From assembly GCA_964036045.1 (NCBI GenBank), contig OZ038388.1, positions 31,083,759 to 31,147,758 of the forward strand: DNA of 64,000 nucleotides. The letters run 5' to 3'. Shown one piece after another: positions 9,294 through 19,257 of the stretch (its first letter is position 1; each line of letters opens with the position of its first letter). Made by a program: the position numbers and the translations under genes. The notes under the pieces were generated by a model. It worked only from the letters and a program-made list of their open reading frames with translations, was not told the origin of the DNA and searched no databases. Origin of the DNA: Eutreptiella sp. 'Long Island Sound 2002'. Its lineage: Eukaryota > Euglenozoa > Euglenophyceae > Eutreptiales > Eutreptiaceae.

Positions 9294-11759
9294 ATGGTAA
9301 ACTGGCAAGAAGCGGGCAAGACGTGGCCGCGGCCCCACCCCCATGCGGTGCGCCTACTGCGTGGGTTGGTGTGGGACCAGCACTACCGCCACAGCCACCC
9401 CCAGTGCGAAGGCGGCATGCCCGGGAGCTTTGAGCTCCGCGAGGACATGGGCCCCGACCGCCTGCAGGCAGTCGAAGACTGGCTGCGGGTGGAAGGGTTT
9501 GCCTTCCGCTTCCGCCAGAGGCGCTGGAGGGTCTGGACCCGGCCAGACAAGCCCGGCGAAGGGCTCCGCCCCGACGGGATTGAGGAGGACGAGAAGCCCA
9601 ACGAGTACCCGTCGGGCGCCACGATCAATGTCTCCATGTGGGACATGATCGAGAAGAACTTCCCGGAACCGGGGAGCGAGCGAACGCTGCAGGGCAGCAG
9701 CAGCAGCGCGTCTCCGGGGAAGGAGAAGCGGTCCGCCGGGGACAGGAGGCGGGACCGGAAGTGGCGGGAGTACCAGGAATCCCTGGCTGCCGAAGCCGCC
9801 CAAGGCGCCAGGGGCGGAACCCCAGCCCACAGCCCCCAACGGGCCAGTGGCGGTCACCACCCCGGCCACACCACCCTTGGCGACTTCATCCAAGTCGCCA
9901 AGCATGCCAAGGCCAAGCCCTGTCAGCTGCACCTGAGGAAGTCAGGCCCCAGCAGCGAAGTGGAGTCGGCCCACCGCGGGAGGATGCCGGCCGACCAGGC
10001 CAGCTCCAGCAGCAGCGTCCCTCCCGACCAAAGGGACGTGACGCGCGCCTCTGAGCGCGCCTGTGGGGTGCCCTGCAACCTTCGGGTTGCCCAGCAACGG
10101 GCCACGCAGCAGAACGCTGCCATGGAGGGCGCCGTCGGCATCGCCCAGCAGGAGGCTGCAGAGTGGGAGCATGGCATGGCCATCCACGCCTCGACCGTGG
10201 CGGCCATTGCGGCCGGACTCAAGGCCGGAGCCGCCCATGAGGCAGCGACTGCCCAGGTCAAGGGTGAGGTGGCGGCAGCCGCCGAGGAAGCCCGCCTGAC
10301 GCAGGAGGACATTGCCTGCAAGGAGGCCGAGGTGAAGGCGCTGGAAGAGGCGCTGGCCCAAGAGAGGGCAAAGAAGGAGGCGGAGGAAAGGGCCCACGCC
10401 GAAGCGACGGCTAAGGCCCAGGTAAACGCCGCCAAGAAGGACGCCATCCAGGCCGCGCGACGGAAGGTCGCTGAGGAGAGGGCCAAGACGGAGGCGGAGC
10501 TGGCAGGCTTGGAAGCGGAGAAGGCTCGGCTGCAGCAGACCCGGGAAGCCGAGGCGGCTCGTGCCCGGGAGGAAGCCGAAAGGCGAGCTGCCGCAGCCAC
10601 CACCGCCGCAATGGAGGAGGCAGAGGCCAAGCTCCGCCGCGAGACTCCCCCGGGAGGATCCCGAGTGGAGACCCTTCGAAAGCTTTTCGAAGGGGACGCC
10701 TCCTCCAAGATGGCGCTGGATCCGGAGGAGGTGGACACGGGCAGCAGTGGGAGCAGTGGCCCCACTGCCTACCGACTGAGGGAGGGTAAGGAGACCCCCG
10801 AGAGGTCACGGAGGCCAGTGGGCTGACACCCCCACGACTCCGACCCCTTCTTCACCGCCAGCGACGGGGATGAACGACGCCGCCAACATCGCCGAGGAGT
10901 GGCTGGCGGAGGAGGCGGAGACGTCGCCATGGAGCCGGAGGGTGAGAGTGAGGATCTCCCTCCTCCCTACCGGAGCTTGGAGTCTTCTGGGTGCGGGACC
11001 GAGACGCCCAGGTGGGGTGACATGGACGAGGATGATGACATGGACTTCGACTACACAAAGAAGCCCCCATCCTCGGACCCACCGAGGCGACCCGGCGGGG
11101 ACCCACCCGGACCCCCTGGCGGAGGACCATCAGGACCCCCTGGAGGACGCCCACGAAGTGGATCCCCTGGAGGCGGACCACCGGGCGGGGGAGGACCCCA
11201 TGGACCGGGCGGACCCGGCGGAGGCCCTCCTGGAGGACCCCCTGGGGACCCCAACGACCCACCATGGAACGGCGACCCGGATTCCACCTGGCGGTGGATC
11301 GTCCACCTCCGCAGGAGGGTCCAGTCCCTCGAGCGCGAGGTAGACACGGGCAAGGGCGAGATGACTCGCATCGCCAGGGTCGCCGCGCGCGCACAGAAGG
11401 AGCTGGACATCGCCAAGATCCAGATGGTCAAGAGCGCCAAGGTCGCCACCGCCACCCAGAAGCAACTGGACATCGCCAAGGGCGAGACCAGGCAGCTGAA
11501 CAGGGTCATCAGCGGCCTGCAGCAGAGGTTGGACGTGCTGGAAGGCCGTGGGAGCGTCGGCAGCGACCACCCACCCCTGGGATCTGGCTCGTCGGACGAC
11601 GGCTGGGGACCCGGACCAGGTCCAGGCAGACCCCACGCCCCCGGCGGAGCCCCCAGGAGTCGCCCCAGCGCCAGTGCCCCCTCTCTCAGCGCCCCCTCTC
11701 ACCACAGCGCGGGCCGCCGCAACGGGCGCGTGCCGCCCGGCAGTGGCAGTGAGGATTAG
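9294..11759 (+). pseudogene. ORF1 of element B, interrupted by nonsense codons
   Basis: It starts at the ATG in CCATGG as in A. It follows A's sequence until a GGA-to-TGA change at 10824-10826, then continues in the same frame to a TAG at 11757-11759 where A has TGG. At the position of A's terminal UAA, B has TAC (11784-11786), so without the TAG the frame would run directly into ORF2. The second coiled coil is longer than in A and C by about one extra repeat (a second ELDIAK-type unit near 11400-11480), showing unit-number variation. The collagen-like Gly/Pro tract is present. Confidence 0.8.
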
Positions 11760-11858
11760 CGTGATGCGTGGCTCAGCGCGGAGTACCACAACCGCGGTGC
11801 TCCACCGCGGACACCGGTACACCCCCGACGCCCCGCACCAGCCCCGGAGCCAATCCCA

Positions 11859-13670
11859 ATGGCTGGTGGACGTTATGGTGGACTCAGGGATGAGGTCCCC
11901 AGAGGAGACGTGGAGTGGGATGTCGGCGGAGGTGAGGACCTGGACCTGGACCTGGAGGAGTTCGACATTTCCCCGCCGCGTGGTGTACGACGGGAGGCCG
12001 CTGAACGCAGCCGCCGGCGCCGTGATGAGGAGGCGTACATGGAAGGAGTACGGCGTGAACATCTAGGTCCAGCGTACATGGAAGAACCACGGCGTAGCCA
12101 CGCGGATACTGGGGAGGAGATGGAAGTGGCGGCCTTGGGAGTCCGTGGGAGAGGCCGATGGGAACCTCGGACAACCTCGCGGCCGGCGTTCATGGTCTCT
12201 AAGGCCGCGGATGCCGCCGTGTGGGAAGACCTGAAGGACATCAAGCCCCCCATGTACGATGGCAACCCCCTCAACCTCGACCGCTTCTTGGAGAAGCTGG
12301 ACGATTGGGGGGTGACCGTCACTGAGGACATGGATCCCGCAGATGCGGAGAAATATGTCTTCAGACGGTTCAGGTACCGCCTGCCGGAAGTGCTCGGCGA
12401 GCTATACTTCATGGCGACCAAGGAGGGGAAAATCAAGACCCTCAAGGAAGCCAAGAAGTGGCTCAACGAGCAGGAGCGGGTGGACGCTCCGCAGGTGGCT
12501 GCCAAGCGGTGGAAGTCCATCAAGCTTCAGCATGATGGACGGGAGATCCGCCTACGAGACTGGCGAGACTTCCGAGGGCAATACACCCTCTTCCGCCGCA
12601 ATGTGGAGGACTGGAACGAGGGTGACGAGCAGGCTCGCCTGCTCTCCATGCTGCCGGAAGCATGGATCAAGAGGGTCACCAAGGAGGAAGCCAAGAGGGC
12701 CAAGTCCAACTACACGGTCAAGATGATGCTCCCCAAAGAGTATCATACGAACGTGGTGGCTTGGACGAGGAAGAACGTGGCCCGGGATGTCAAAGGGCAC
12801 TCCCTGCGGAACGCTCTCCTCATCACCGTCTCGGGCGATCGCGAGAAGACCGCGATGTGGCGCCTTGACGAGTGTGACGTGAGCGGCCAGACCATCCGTC
12901 TGCAGGCCATCCCGGCGCGGATGAGCTGCGACGAGATCCTGGAGTGGGTTGGAGAGGAGGTACTCAAGGAGTACCGGAACCTCCACCACACCCGCGGGTT
13001 GAGGCCCGGCGACCGTGACGTCAACTACGTTGGCGAGGGGCCTGGCGGGGAAGCTGCCATGGACCCAGCGGGAGCCGATGGCGATGAAGCTCTCGTCGAC
13101 GATGACGACGACGATGAGCCCGCCGAGATGGCCGTCTGTGCCTTCGTGGCCAACAACCTGAGCGCGGGGAGCAACCGGGGAAGCTGGAAGCCCCTGCAGC
13201 AGGGTTGGAAGAAGAAGGAGAAGAGAGACCCCCGCCGCATTGGCGACCCTCCGCTGTCCTTTGGGGAGCTCATACGAGCTCACCCTCAGGGCTGTTTCGT
13301 GTGTTATGGGAGGAAGCGAGGCTTCAACCATGACCACCGAACATGCCCCATCCACCAGGCCGACAAGGAGGCTTACAAGAAGGCGCACGGGTCGAAGAAG
13401 CGTGCGCCCGCGGGTATCCGGGAAGCCAAAGTGGAGGTGGACAAGGACGAGCTCTCCAAGCTGATGTCGGTGGGGACCGAGTTGGCTAAGGAGATCCAGG
13501 AGATCAAGAGGAACTGGGTCCCCAGGTCGGACAACAAGAACAAGGAGAACAACGAGAACGACAAGAACAAGGACAAGGACAAGAAGCCTAGGAACAGGGG
13601 AAGGAAGAAGGGTGTCAACGAGGTTGATGCCAAGGAGAGTGCCCCTACTTCCACAACCGACGCCCCCTAG
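11859..13670 (+). CDS. Gag ORF2 of element B with zinc knuckle
   Basis: 603 codons from the ATG at 11859, uninterrupted, and in the same frame as ORF1 and Pol. The capsid-like part (PPMYDGNPLNLDRFLEKLDD) is near residues 125-145. The zinc knuckle CFVCYGRKRGFNHDHRTC is near residue 490. A Lys/Asn-rich tail ends at the UAG (13668-13670). Although B is otherwise broken, this frame is intact, so it decays unevenly or the lesions elsewhere are recent. Confidence 0.8.
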   Translation: MAGGRYGGLRDEVPRGDVEWDVGGGEDLDLDLEEFDISPPRGVRREAAERSRRRRDEEAYMEGVRREHLGPAYMEEPRRSHADTGEEMEVAALGVRGRGRWEPRTTSRPAFMVSKAADAAVWEDLKDIKPPMYDGNPLNLDRFLEKLDDWGVTVTEDMDPADAEKYVFRRFRYRLPEVLGELYFMATKEGKIKTLKEAKKWLNEQERVDAPQVAAKRWKSIKLQHDGREIRLRDWRDFRGQYTLFRRNVEDWNEGDEQARLLSMLPEAWIKRVTKEEAKRAKSNYTVKMMLPKEYHTNVVAWTRKNVARDVKGHSLRNALLITVSGDREKTAMWRLDECDVSGQTIRLQAIPARMSCDEILEWVGEEVLKEYRNLHHTRGLRPGDRDVNYVGEGPGGEAAMDPAGADGDEALVDDDDDDEPAEMAVCAFVANNLSAGSNRGSWKPLQQGWKKKEKRDPRRIGDPPLSFGELIRAHPQGCFVCYGRKRGFNHDHRTCPIHQADKEAYKKAHGSKKRAPAGIREAKVEVDKDELSKLMSVGTELAKEIQEIKRNWVPRSDNKNKENNENDKNKDKDKKPRNRGRKKGVNEVDAKESAPTSTTDAP

Positions 13671-13703
13671 CGGAGCCCCTGCAGCCAAGGGCCCCAGCTA
13701 GGG
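13665..13703 (+). promoter_or_regulatory. Hairpin containing the Gag-Pol UAG of element B
   Basis: Same 39-nt sequence as in A and C. Outer arms are 13665-13671 and 13697-13703 (7 bp). Inner arms GGAGCCC/GGGCCCC add six pairs around one A-C mismatch. UAG is at 13668-13670 inside the outer stem. Confidence 0.6.
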
Positions 13704-16700
13704 CGGTCGCAGGATGGTGTCGTGGGAAGCGCCACACCATCCCAGTCGGGAGTCGGTAAGCACTAAGGGATTGCCGCGGGCGGAAGGCCCGGTCCGGCAC
13801 CCGACAGTCGCGGAGGCGGGGTGAGGGCAAGTGAAGGTACGAACCCTTGCACCCGTCCATCCTTCGCGACTAAGAATGTATTCGATGTGCTTCAAGATCT
13901 ATCCGAGAGTATCGGAGGATCACCCGGACCGCAGCTGGATGCTGCAGATGGGCAGCCTGAGCCCATTGTCCACGACCTGCACCAGTCGCTTGTTGAGCTT
14001 CTGGAACGGCCGGAGATCCTGAGCTTGCACGCCGTGCGCCGAGTGGGGCGTGAGCGGCAGTTGCACCTTAAGGTCCGTGCCTTATGCGGGGAAGTGGAGA
14101 AGGTCTTCGACGTGTTGGTCGACACGGGAGCTCAGGTCAGCTTGGTCAAGGCTGGCCTACTTCCGCCAGAGTGTTTGACCGACAGTCGGAAACCTGTGAG
14201 GCTGAAGGTGGCGAACGGCCAGTACATGGTGGGAGGCACGAAGGAAGCGGCCATCGGGCTGCAGTTCGTGAACCACCGTGAGCTGAGCCGCCCGGACCTC
14301 GGCAAGGAAATCCTCCTGCAAGGTCGCTTCTACGAGGCCGAGATGGACTGGGACATGATCGTTGGGTACGACTTCATGATGGAGACAGAGTCCGGCGTCC
14401 TCCCGGCCCAGGCCTCCATGACCCTGTACCAGGACGACCAGCTCTCGTGGCTTTCGTCAACTGAGCACCATGTGGAATGCCAATGGATCCACCCCGAACG
14501 CAATCAGCTCGAAGTAGCCGCGCTGGGCACTGCGCCAACGGGGCCAGCAAACCAGGAGTACGGCGTAATGCCGGAAGTGGCAAGCCGAGTGGTCGCGGAC
14601 CTGGGAGCTTCGGATCTGGCCCTGGATGCGTTCTCTTCCGGAACCTCCGCCCATCTTCGGGTTTGTGAGAAGTACTGGAGCGCCCAGGACTCCGCGTGGA
14701 AGATCACTGGGGTCCGCATCAGGGCTTGATGTGGATCCATTGCCCCCGATGGGACATTCCAAGGGCGGTAGCGAAGATTCGCAAGGACCGCTCCAAGGCA
14801 GTGCTGGTTGTTCCTATGGGATGCGCCGAGGAGGAAAGTACCCGACATTGGGTGGTCTCATTGACCAACATGACCTTAAACAAGGTCGTTCTACCGGCTG
14901 GAGAGAGTGTCTATCAGGACGCCAAGGGACAGCCCATGCCACCCCAGAGATGGCCAACGGAATTCCACTATGTGGATGGGGGCCTTGATCAGGCCGACAC
15001 CACAGACTTCGTGTGTGTCAACCGCATCGTGGCGGAGCCATGGCGGCAATGCTTTGCGGTTCCCCCTGTTGACATCGGAGAATCGGAAGACCCCCTCACG
15101 GAAGAGGAGTTGGATCTGGTTCAGGGGTATATGGATCAGCCCTTTCACGACTGGGGAAGCCAGCGTGAGGGCAAATGCCAGGACAAAGCCTGGTGGGAAG
15201 TGGACTCGATCGTCTCTGGTTCCTATGATGGGGATACCTTCGTAAGGAGGGTACTGGACCACATGTCCAGCCAGGACGAGCCAATTGGCGGGAACCCACC
15301 CACCTACGGCGCCTCGTTCCGAAGCAAGACCAGAGATGGCCCTTTGGGCCACCTGGGAAGACCACCTGAGCGGAAACCGAGCGGGGTCGCTACCCCTCAA
15401 GTAAGCTCAGTGGTCCAGGTGCCCGGAAAAGCCAAGGCGGAATCCGATGATTGCCCCAAGATCCGGGCATTGAGGGCCAGGCTGAAGCAGAAGTATGGTG
15501 ATACCTTCTTCAGCGGAAAACCTGTGTTTCCCCCACCGGTGCGTGGACCGTATGGCGAGGCCAAGATACGACTGAAGCAGGACCCCCGTGTGTATCGACA
15601 CCGGGAGTTTGCCCTGAGGGGCGAGAGGAAGGAGGCCATGGAGAAGATCCTCCGTGACTTCATGGAGAGAGGCTGGCTCGAGCCGTGCCACTCCGAATGG
15701 GCCTCTCCGTGCTTCGTCGTCACCAAGAAGGTGGCCGGTGAGTGGCGGCTCGTGGTCGACTACCGCGGCCTAAACGCCCAAACGCAGCATGACAGCTATA
15801 CGCTGCCCCTCATTGAGGACATGCTGCAAAAACAACACCGGCAGAGGATCTTCACGGTGATTGACCTGAAACATGGTTATCATCAGATGCCTCTCGCCGA
15901 GGAGTCCCGTGCCTGCACAGCCATGAGCACCCCACTTGGACCTCTCCAGTGGAAGGTGATGCCCATGGGCGTTACCAACGGCAATGCGGCTTTTCAGCGG
16001 ATGCTGGAGAACCTGCTTGAGCCGGTGCGTGACTGTGCGGACCCCTTCGTGGACGACGTGATCATCGCGTCCGGGGACCCCAGTATGAGCTACGAGGAGC
16101 TCCTGGAGGCACATGAGAGGGACGTCACTCGAGTGCTGGACCTGCTGGTTCGGCACAAACTCACGGGCAGCAGTGACAAGGCCACCATTGCGGTAAGCGA
16201 GGTGGTCTTTGCTGGCCACGTAGTCGGGAACGGGCAGCGAAAGCCCATACCTGGCAAGGTGGCTGCGATTGAGCACTGGGAAAAGCCCAAAACGGTCTCT
16301 GAGCTACGGGCGTACTTGGGGTTCTGCAACTACTACTCGGGGTATATCAAGATGTATGCCGAGTATGCAGCCCCCATGACGACCATGCTCAAGGGCAGCC
16401 GAGAGGAGACCAAGAAGGGGTCCAAGAAGGCTCTGGTCTGGAACGCTGAGTCCGACCGCGCCTTTGAGGGGATGAAGCAGGCGCTGCTATCCGCAGTGGG
16501 TCTGCACCTCGTGGACCCTGACGGAGGGTTCGTCCTGCGCACTGTACTTTTGACTACGCCGTTGGCGCTGTGTTGGAGCAAGTGCTTGACGATGGGAGGC
16601 ACGTGCCCGTGGCCTTCTGGAGCCGAGTCCTGGCGGAAGGCCAGAGACGGACGTGGACGCCCCGGGAAAAGGAGGCGTATGCCATCGTCATGGCTCTCAG

Positions 16701-17826
16701 GAAATGGGCTGGGTAAATAGCCCTCCATCCCGTCACCGTCTGCACGGACCATCAGAGTCTGCAGTCGTGGCACAAAGGGCACGTGGACACCCCCTCAGGT
16801 CCCGCCTCCCGAAGGGCAAGATGGCATGAGACCTTGGCCAAGTTCGACCTCACGGTTGTGTATGTTCCTGGCAAGGACAACACCGTGGCGGACAGTCTCA
16901 GTAGGTGGGCCTATCCCGCCAGCAAGGGCATGACAGATATCTCTGCCCATGGCGATGAGGCTGAGACCGCTGAAGCCAAGAGGATCATTGAAATGGAGCG
17001 CCTGATGGAGGAGGAGGGTGTTAAATGCTTCGTCGTCATGGCTGCGGATGCCCCCCTCGGAATGAGGATGGGCAGAGCGGTCAGAGTACTCGCCCCTGAT
17101 GGAGCTGAGTCCGACAAGCACCTCTTCCCGGAATCTTGCCTCCAGGACGACTGGACCGACGACTGCGCCAAGTCTGAGGCCTTTCAGGCCGAATATAGGG
17201 CTGTGACCGACCCTGATGACGGGCAGAAGTGGCCAAAGGGGCTGACTGAGGAGGATGGCAAGCTCTACCGGAATGGTAAGCTGCTGGTCCCAGAGTCCCG
17301 AGTGCTCGAGCTGTGTGAAGCTTGGCACCACCACATGCTGCAGCCAGGGGTCAAGAAGCAAGCCCTGGACATGCAGCGCCGGTTCGAGATCGACCAGATC
17401 GGTCTCTACACCGCCATCAAGAAGGTCAGGAAGGGTTGCTCGGTCTGTCAGGCCTGCAATCTCGATAACCGGAACGTCAAGGGGGAAGCCCAATGGACTC
17501 CGGTGCCTGACCAGCCCATGGAGAGCGTGGCCATGGACGTCTTCTCCATGCCCCAAGTTCACATTGGCAAGGAGACCTTTGACTGTGTGGTTCTTTGTGT
17601 GGATCGCCACAGTGGCTACGTAGTAGCCGTTCCGGCACGCAAAAAGGGGTTGCTTGCCAAGGAAGTGGCAGTCATGATGATTCGTCATTGGCTGACCATC
17701 TTTGACATCCCCCGCACCATTTGCAGTGACCGAGGGCCCCAGTTTACTGGTGGCTGGTTCAAGGCCATGTGTTCCCTCACGGGAATACGTCACGCCAAGA
17801 GCGTCGCCTATCTCAGCCGGTTGTAA
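13671..17826 (+). pseudogene. Pol of element B: protease, Dam-like domain, RT, RNase H, truncated integrase
   Basis: Protease active site VDTGAQVSLVKAGLLPP is near 14120. The Dam-like segment spans about 14590-14960. RT runs from about 15500, with the VVDYRGLNAQTQ region near 15760 and the catalytic FVDDVIIA (YxDD class) near 16048. RNase H is broken by a frameshift at about 16550 exactly where the catalytic TDAS would be, and again by TAA at 16714. Integrase follows in frame 1, with an HH...CSVC zinc finger near 17320-17460, first Asp in VAMDVFSM and second Asp in CSDRGPQF. The catalytic Glu is missing because element D begins at 17822. A one-base loss near 14708 shifts frame inside the Dam-like domain. 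Other lesions are listed under element B. Confidence 0.85.
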
Positions 17827-18190
17827 GTGCGGCTAACCCCCATCTGCTCAGATTTTCACAGATCTGCCCCAGATTGACTACATTTTGGTCATTTTCTTTG
17901 CTTCGGCGGAATCGCCGCCTCGCAGCTCAGTCTCAGGATCAGACCTATATATTTCTGATATGCCGGATCTGATCTCGCGGTCCATTCTCCGTAAATCCGC
18001 CGCGTTCCGATCATTTACCTTGAATCGCCATTTGCCGCTGACGCGCGCTCGCGGGCCAGATCGGCCAAATATTTTTCACAATCGGATTTATATAAATCTT
18101 TTCAGATAGTTTTGGACACTCAGATGTACTTAGAATAATCCGCATCAATTTTCTTCATAGACTGGGATTTTCTGCCGGATAACAATCAGC
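17822..18190 (+). other. 5' LTR/leader remnant of element D
   Basis: 369 bp between the broken integrase of B and the ATG of ORF1. It begins TGTAAGTG and holds two TATA-like stretches (CCTATATATT at about 17944 and TTTATATAAATC at about 18086). No matching 3' LTR is in the window, so LTR length and primer-binding site are not resolved. Confidence 0.55.
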
Positions 18191-19249
18191 ATGGATCTTG
18201 CTTCCGTTGTTGCTGCTCTCGCCTCCGTTGGTGTCCGTGTATCCGGTTCTACCCCCAACAGCAGCGTTCAGGTCAACTCCTCGCGTGCCTGCCCCACTGG
18301 TCTTGCCGGCCCCGAGCCCTCCGGCACCTTCCACGACCCAGGGCAGCACTTTCATGGTAGCAGAGGCTACCTGAATGTTGTTCCTTTGGTGTCCCAACCA
18401 CAGCCCGCTCCCCAGTACGGCCCCGTAGACCCCGCCGCTTCTGGAGAAGTAACGATTACACTGCCTTGGTGCTGCGCGAACGAGGCCTTGAGAGGAATGC
18501 CTTGCGCGAGTCCAAGCTGCCCAAGAAGGGCACAAATAAGCAGCCGTGGGGACCCAGATTACCACAATCCCAGTCGAAATTGGCCATCGAGCAGCTGGAA
18601 TCAGCCGGCCTACGACGATGGCAACGCTCCGGTAGACCTTACGGAGCTGGCAGGTACCAACATTCCTTACCAATGTCCGACATTTGAGACCACGGACGCC
18701 GATCTTGACGACATTGAGATGGGCGGTCCAGGTGAGGTACCTAGCCATAATCGACAAGCCTCTTGGGCACAATGGGACGACCATTCGTCCCTAGAAGTGA
18801 CCCGTAACCTTGAGGCCCTTGAGGCCCTTTGTCTCTTAGCCACGTCTAAGCTGATCGGACAAGAAAGAATCGCCTCTGATTTTTTAACGGAATATTTTTT
18901 CCTCCTTCAGGACGAAATTAATACCAGGATGTGGTGGCGTTCTCAAGAAGATGACTCTTTTGCCATTTTTTTGCAGATCTGGAAGGCAAGCCCCTTCCCG
19001 AAAGAGAAGGGCACGGCACCTGTTCCCGGGCCCTCCGCCCCTCATCCCCCTGTTTCCATCCGCGACGATCTAGCCGCCGCGGTTGAGGAGGGAATTTTAG
19101 AGGCGGCCAGGCAGGCAAGCCTGGAAATTAGGGCTGAAGGAGCTCCCCAAGTGGACTCCTGGCTGCGGACCACCGAGATCAGCGGTCCGACAGCCTGCTC
19201 AGGCCCTTCAGGACACGGTATGTACTGTCCTGCCGACTGCTCCTGCTGA
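18191..19249 (+). CDS. ORF1 of element D (352 aa)
   Basis: ATG at 18191 (MDLASVVAALASVGVRV), ending in UGA at 19247-19249. It is rich in Pro/Ser at the N-terminus. The C-terminal third looks helical (EGILEAARQASLEIRAEGAP). I recognise no enzyme motif or named family. The same frame is open past the stop into a heptad-like segment (DAELQTLKDQMHLIIETL) that leads into ORF2, so the stop splits what looks like one continuous Gag. Position and size order match ORF1 of A and E. Confidence 0.7.
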   Translation: MDLASVVAALASVGVRVSGSTPNSSVQVNSSRACPTGLAGPEPSGTFHDPGQHFHGSRGYLNVVPLVSQPQPAPQYGPVDPAASGEVTITLPWCCANEALRGMPCASPSCPRRAQISSRGDPDYHNPSRNWPSSSWNQPAYDDGNAPVDLTELAGTNIPYQCPTFETTDADLDDIEMGGPGEVPSHNRQASWAQWDDHSSLEVTRNLEALEALCLLATSKLIGQERIASDFLTEYFFLLQDEINTRMWWRSQEDDSFAIFLQIWKASPFPKEKGTAPVPGPSAPHPPVSIRDDLAAAVEEGILEAARQASLEIRAEGAPQVDSWLRTTEISGPTACSGPSGHGMYCPADCSC

Positions 19250-19257
19250 TTTCAGCG
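19244..19257 (+). promoter_or_regulatory. Small hairpin at the ORF1/ORF2 UGA of element D
   Basis: TGCTG (19244-19248) pairs with CAGCG (19253-19257) around the loop ATTT. The UGA (19247-19249) is half in the stem and half in the loop. At five pairs this is the weakest of the stop-codon hairpins and could be chance. Confidence 0.3.

Larger units (their letters stand above)
9108..17821 (+). mobile_element. LTR retrotransposon B, same family as A and C, decayed, both ends missing
   Basis: B begins abruptly inside the leader (sequence equivalent to about 5820 of A), because A's LTR terminus abuts it at 9107/9108. It ends abruptly inside the integrase core, where D begins. ORF1, ORF2 and Pol are in the same order and frame as in A. 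Damage visible relative to A and C: a nonsense TGA in ORF1 (10824), a TGG-to-TAG change near the ORF1 end (11757), a TAA early in Pol (13764), frameshifts near 14708 and 16550, and a TAA at 16714. It is therefore the host of two later insertions (A and D) and probably the oldest copy. Confidence 0.85.

Noticed and set aside
9923-10765. 280-codon Ala/Ser-rich minus frame, with equivalents at 3985-5070 and 30727-31812
   Set aside because: Antisense of the Ala/Glu-rich helix of ORF1; composition is fully explained by the sense strand.
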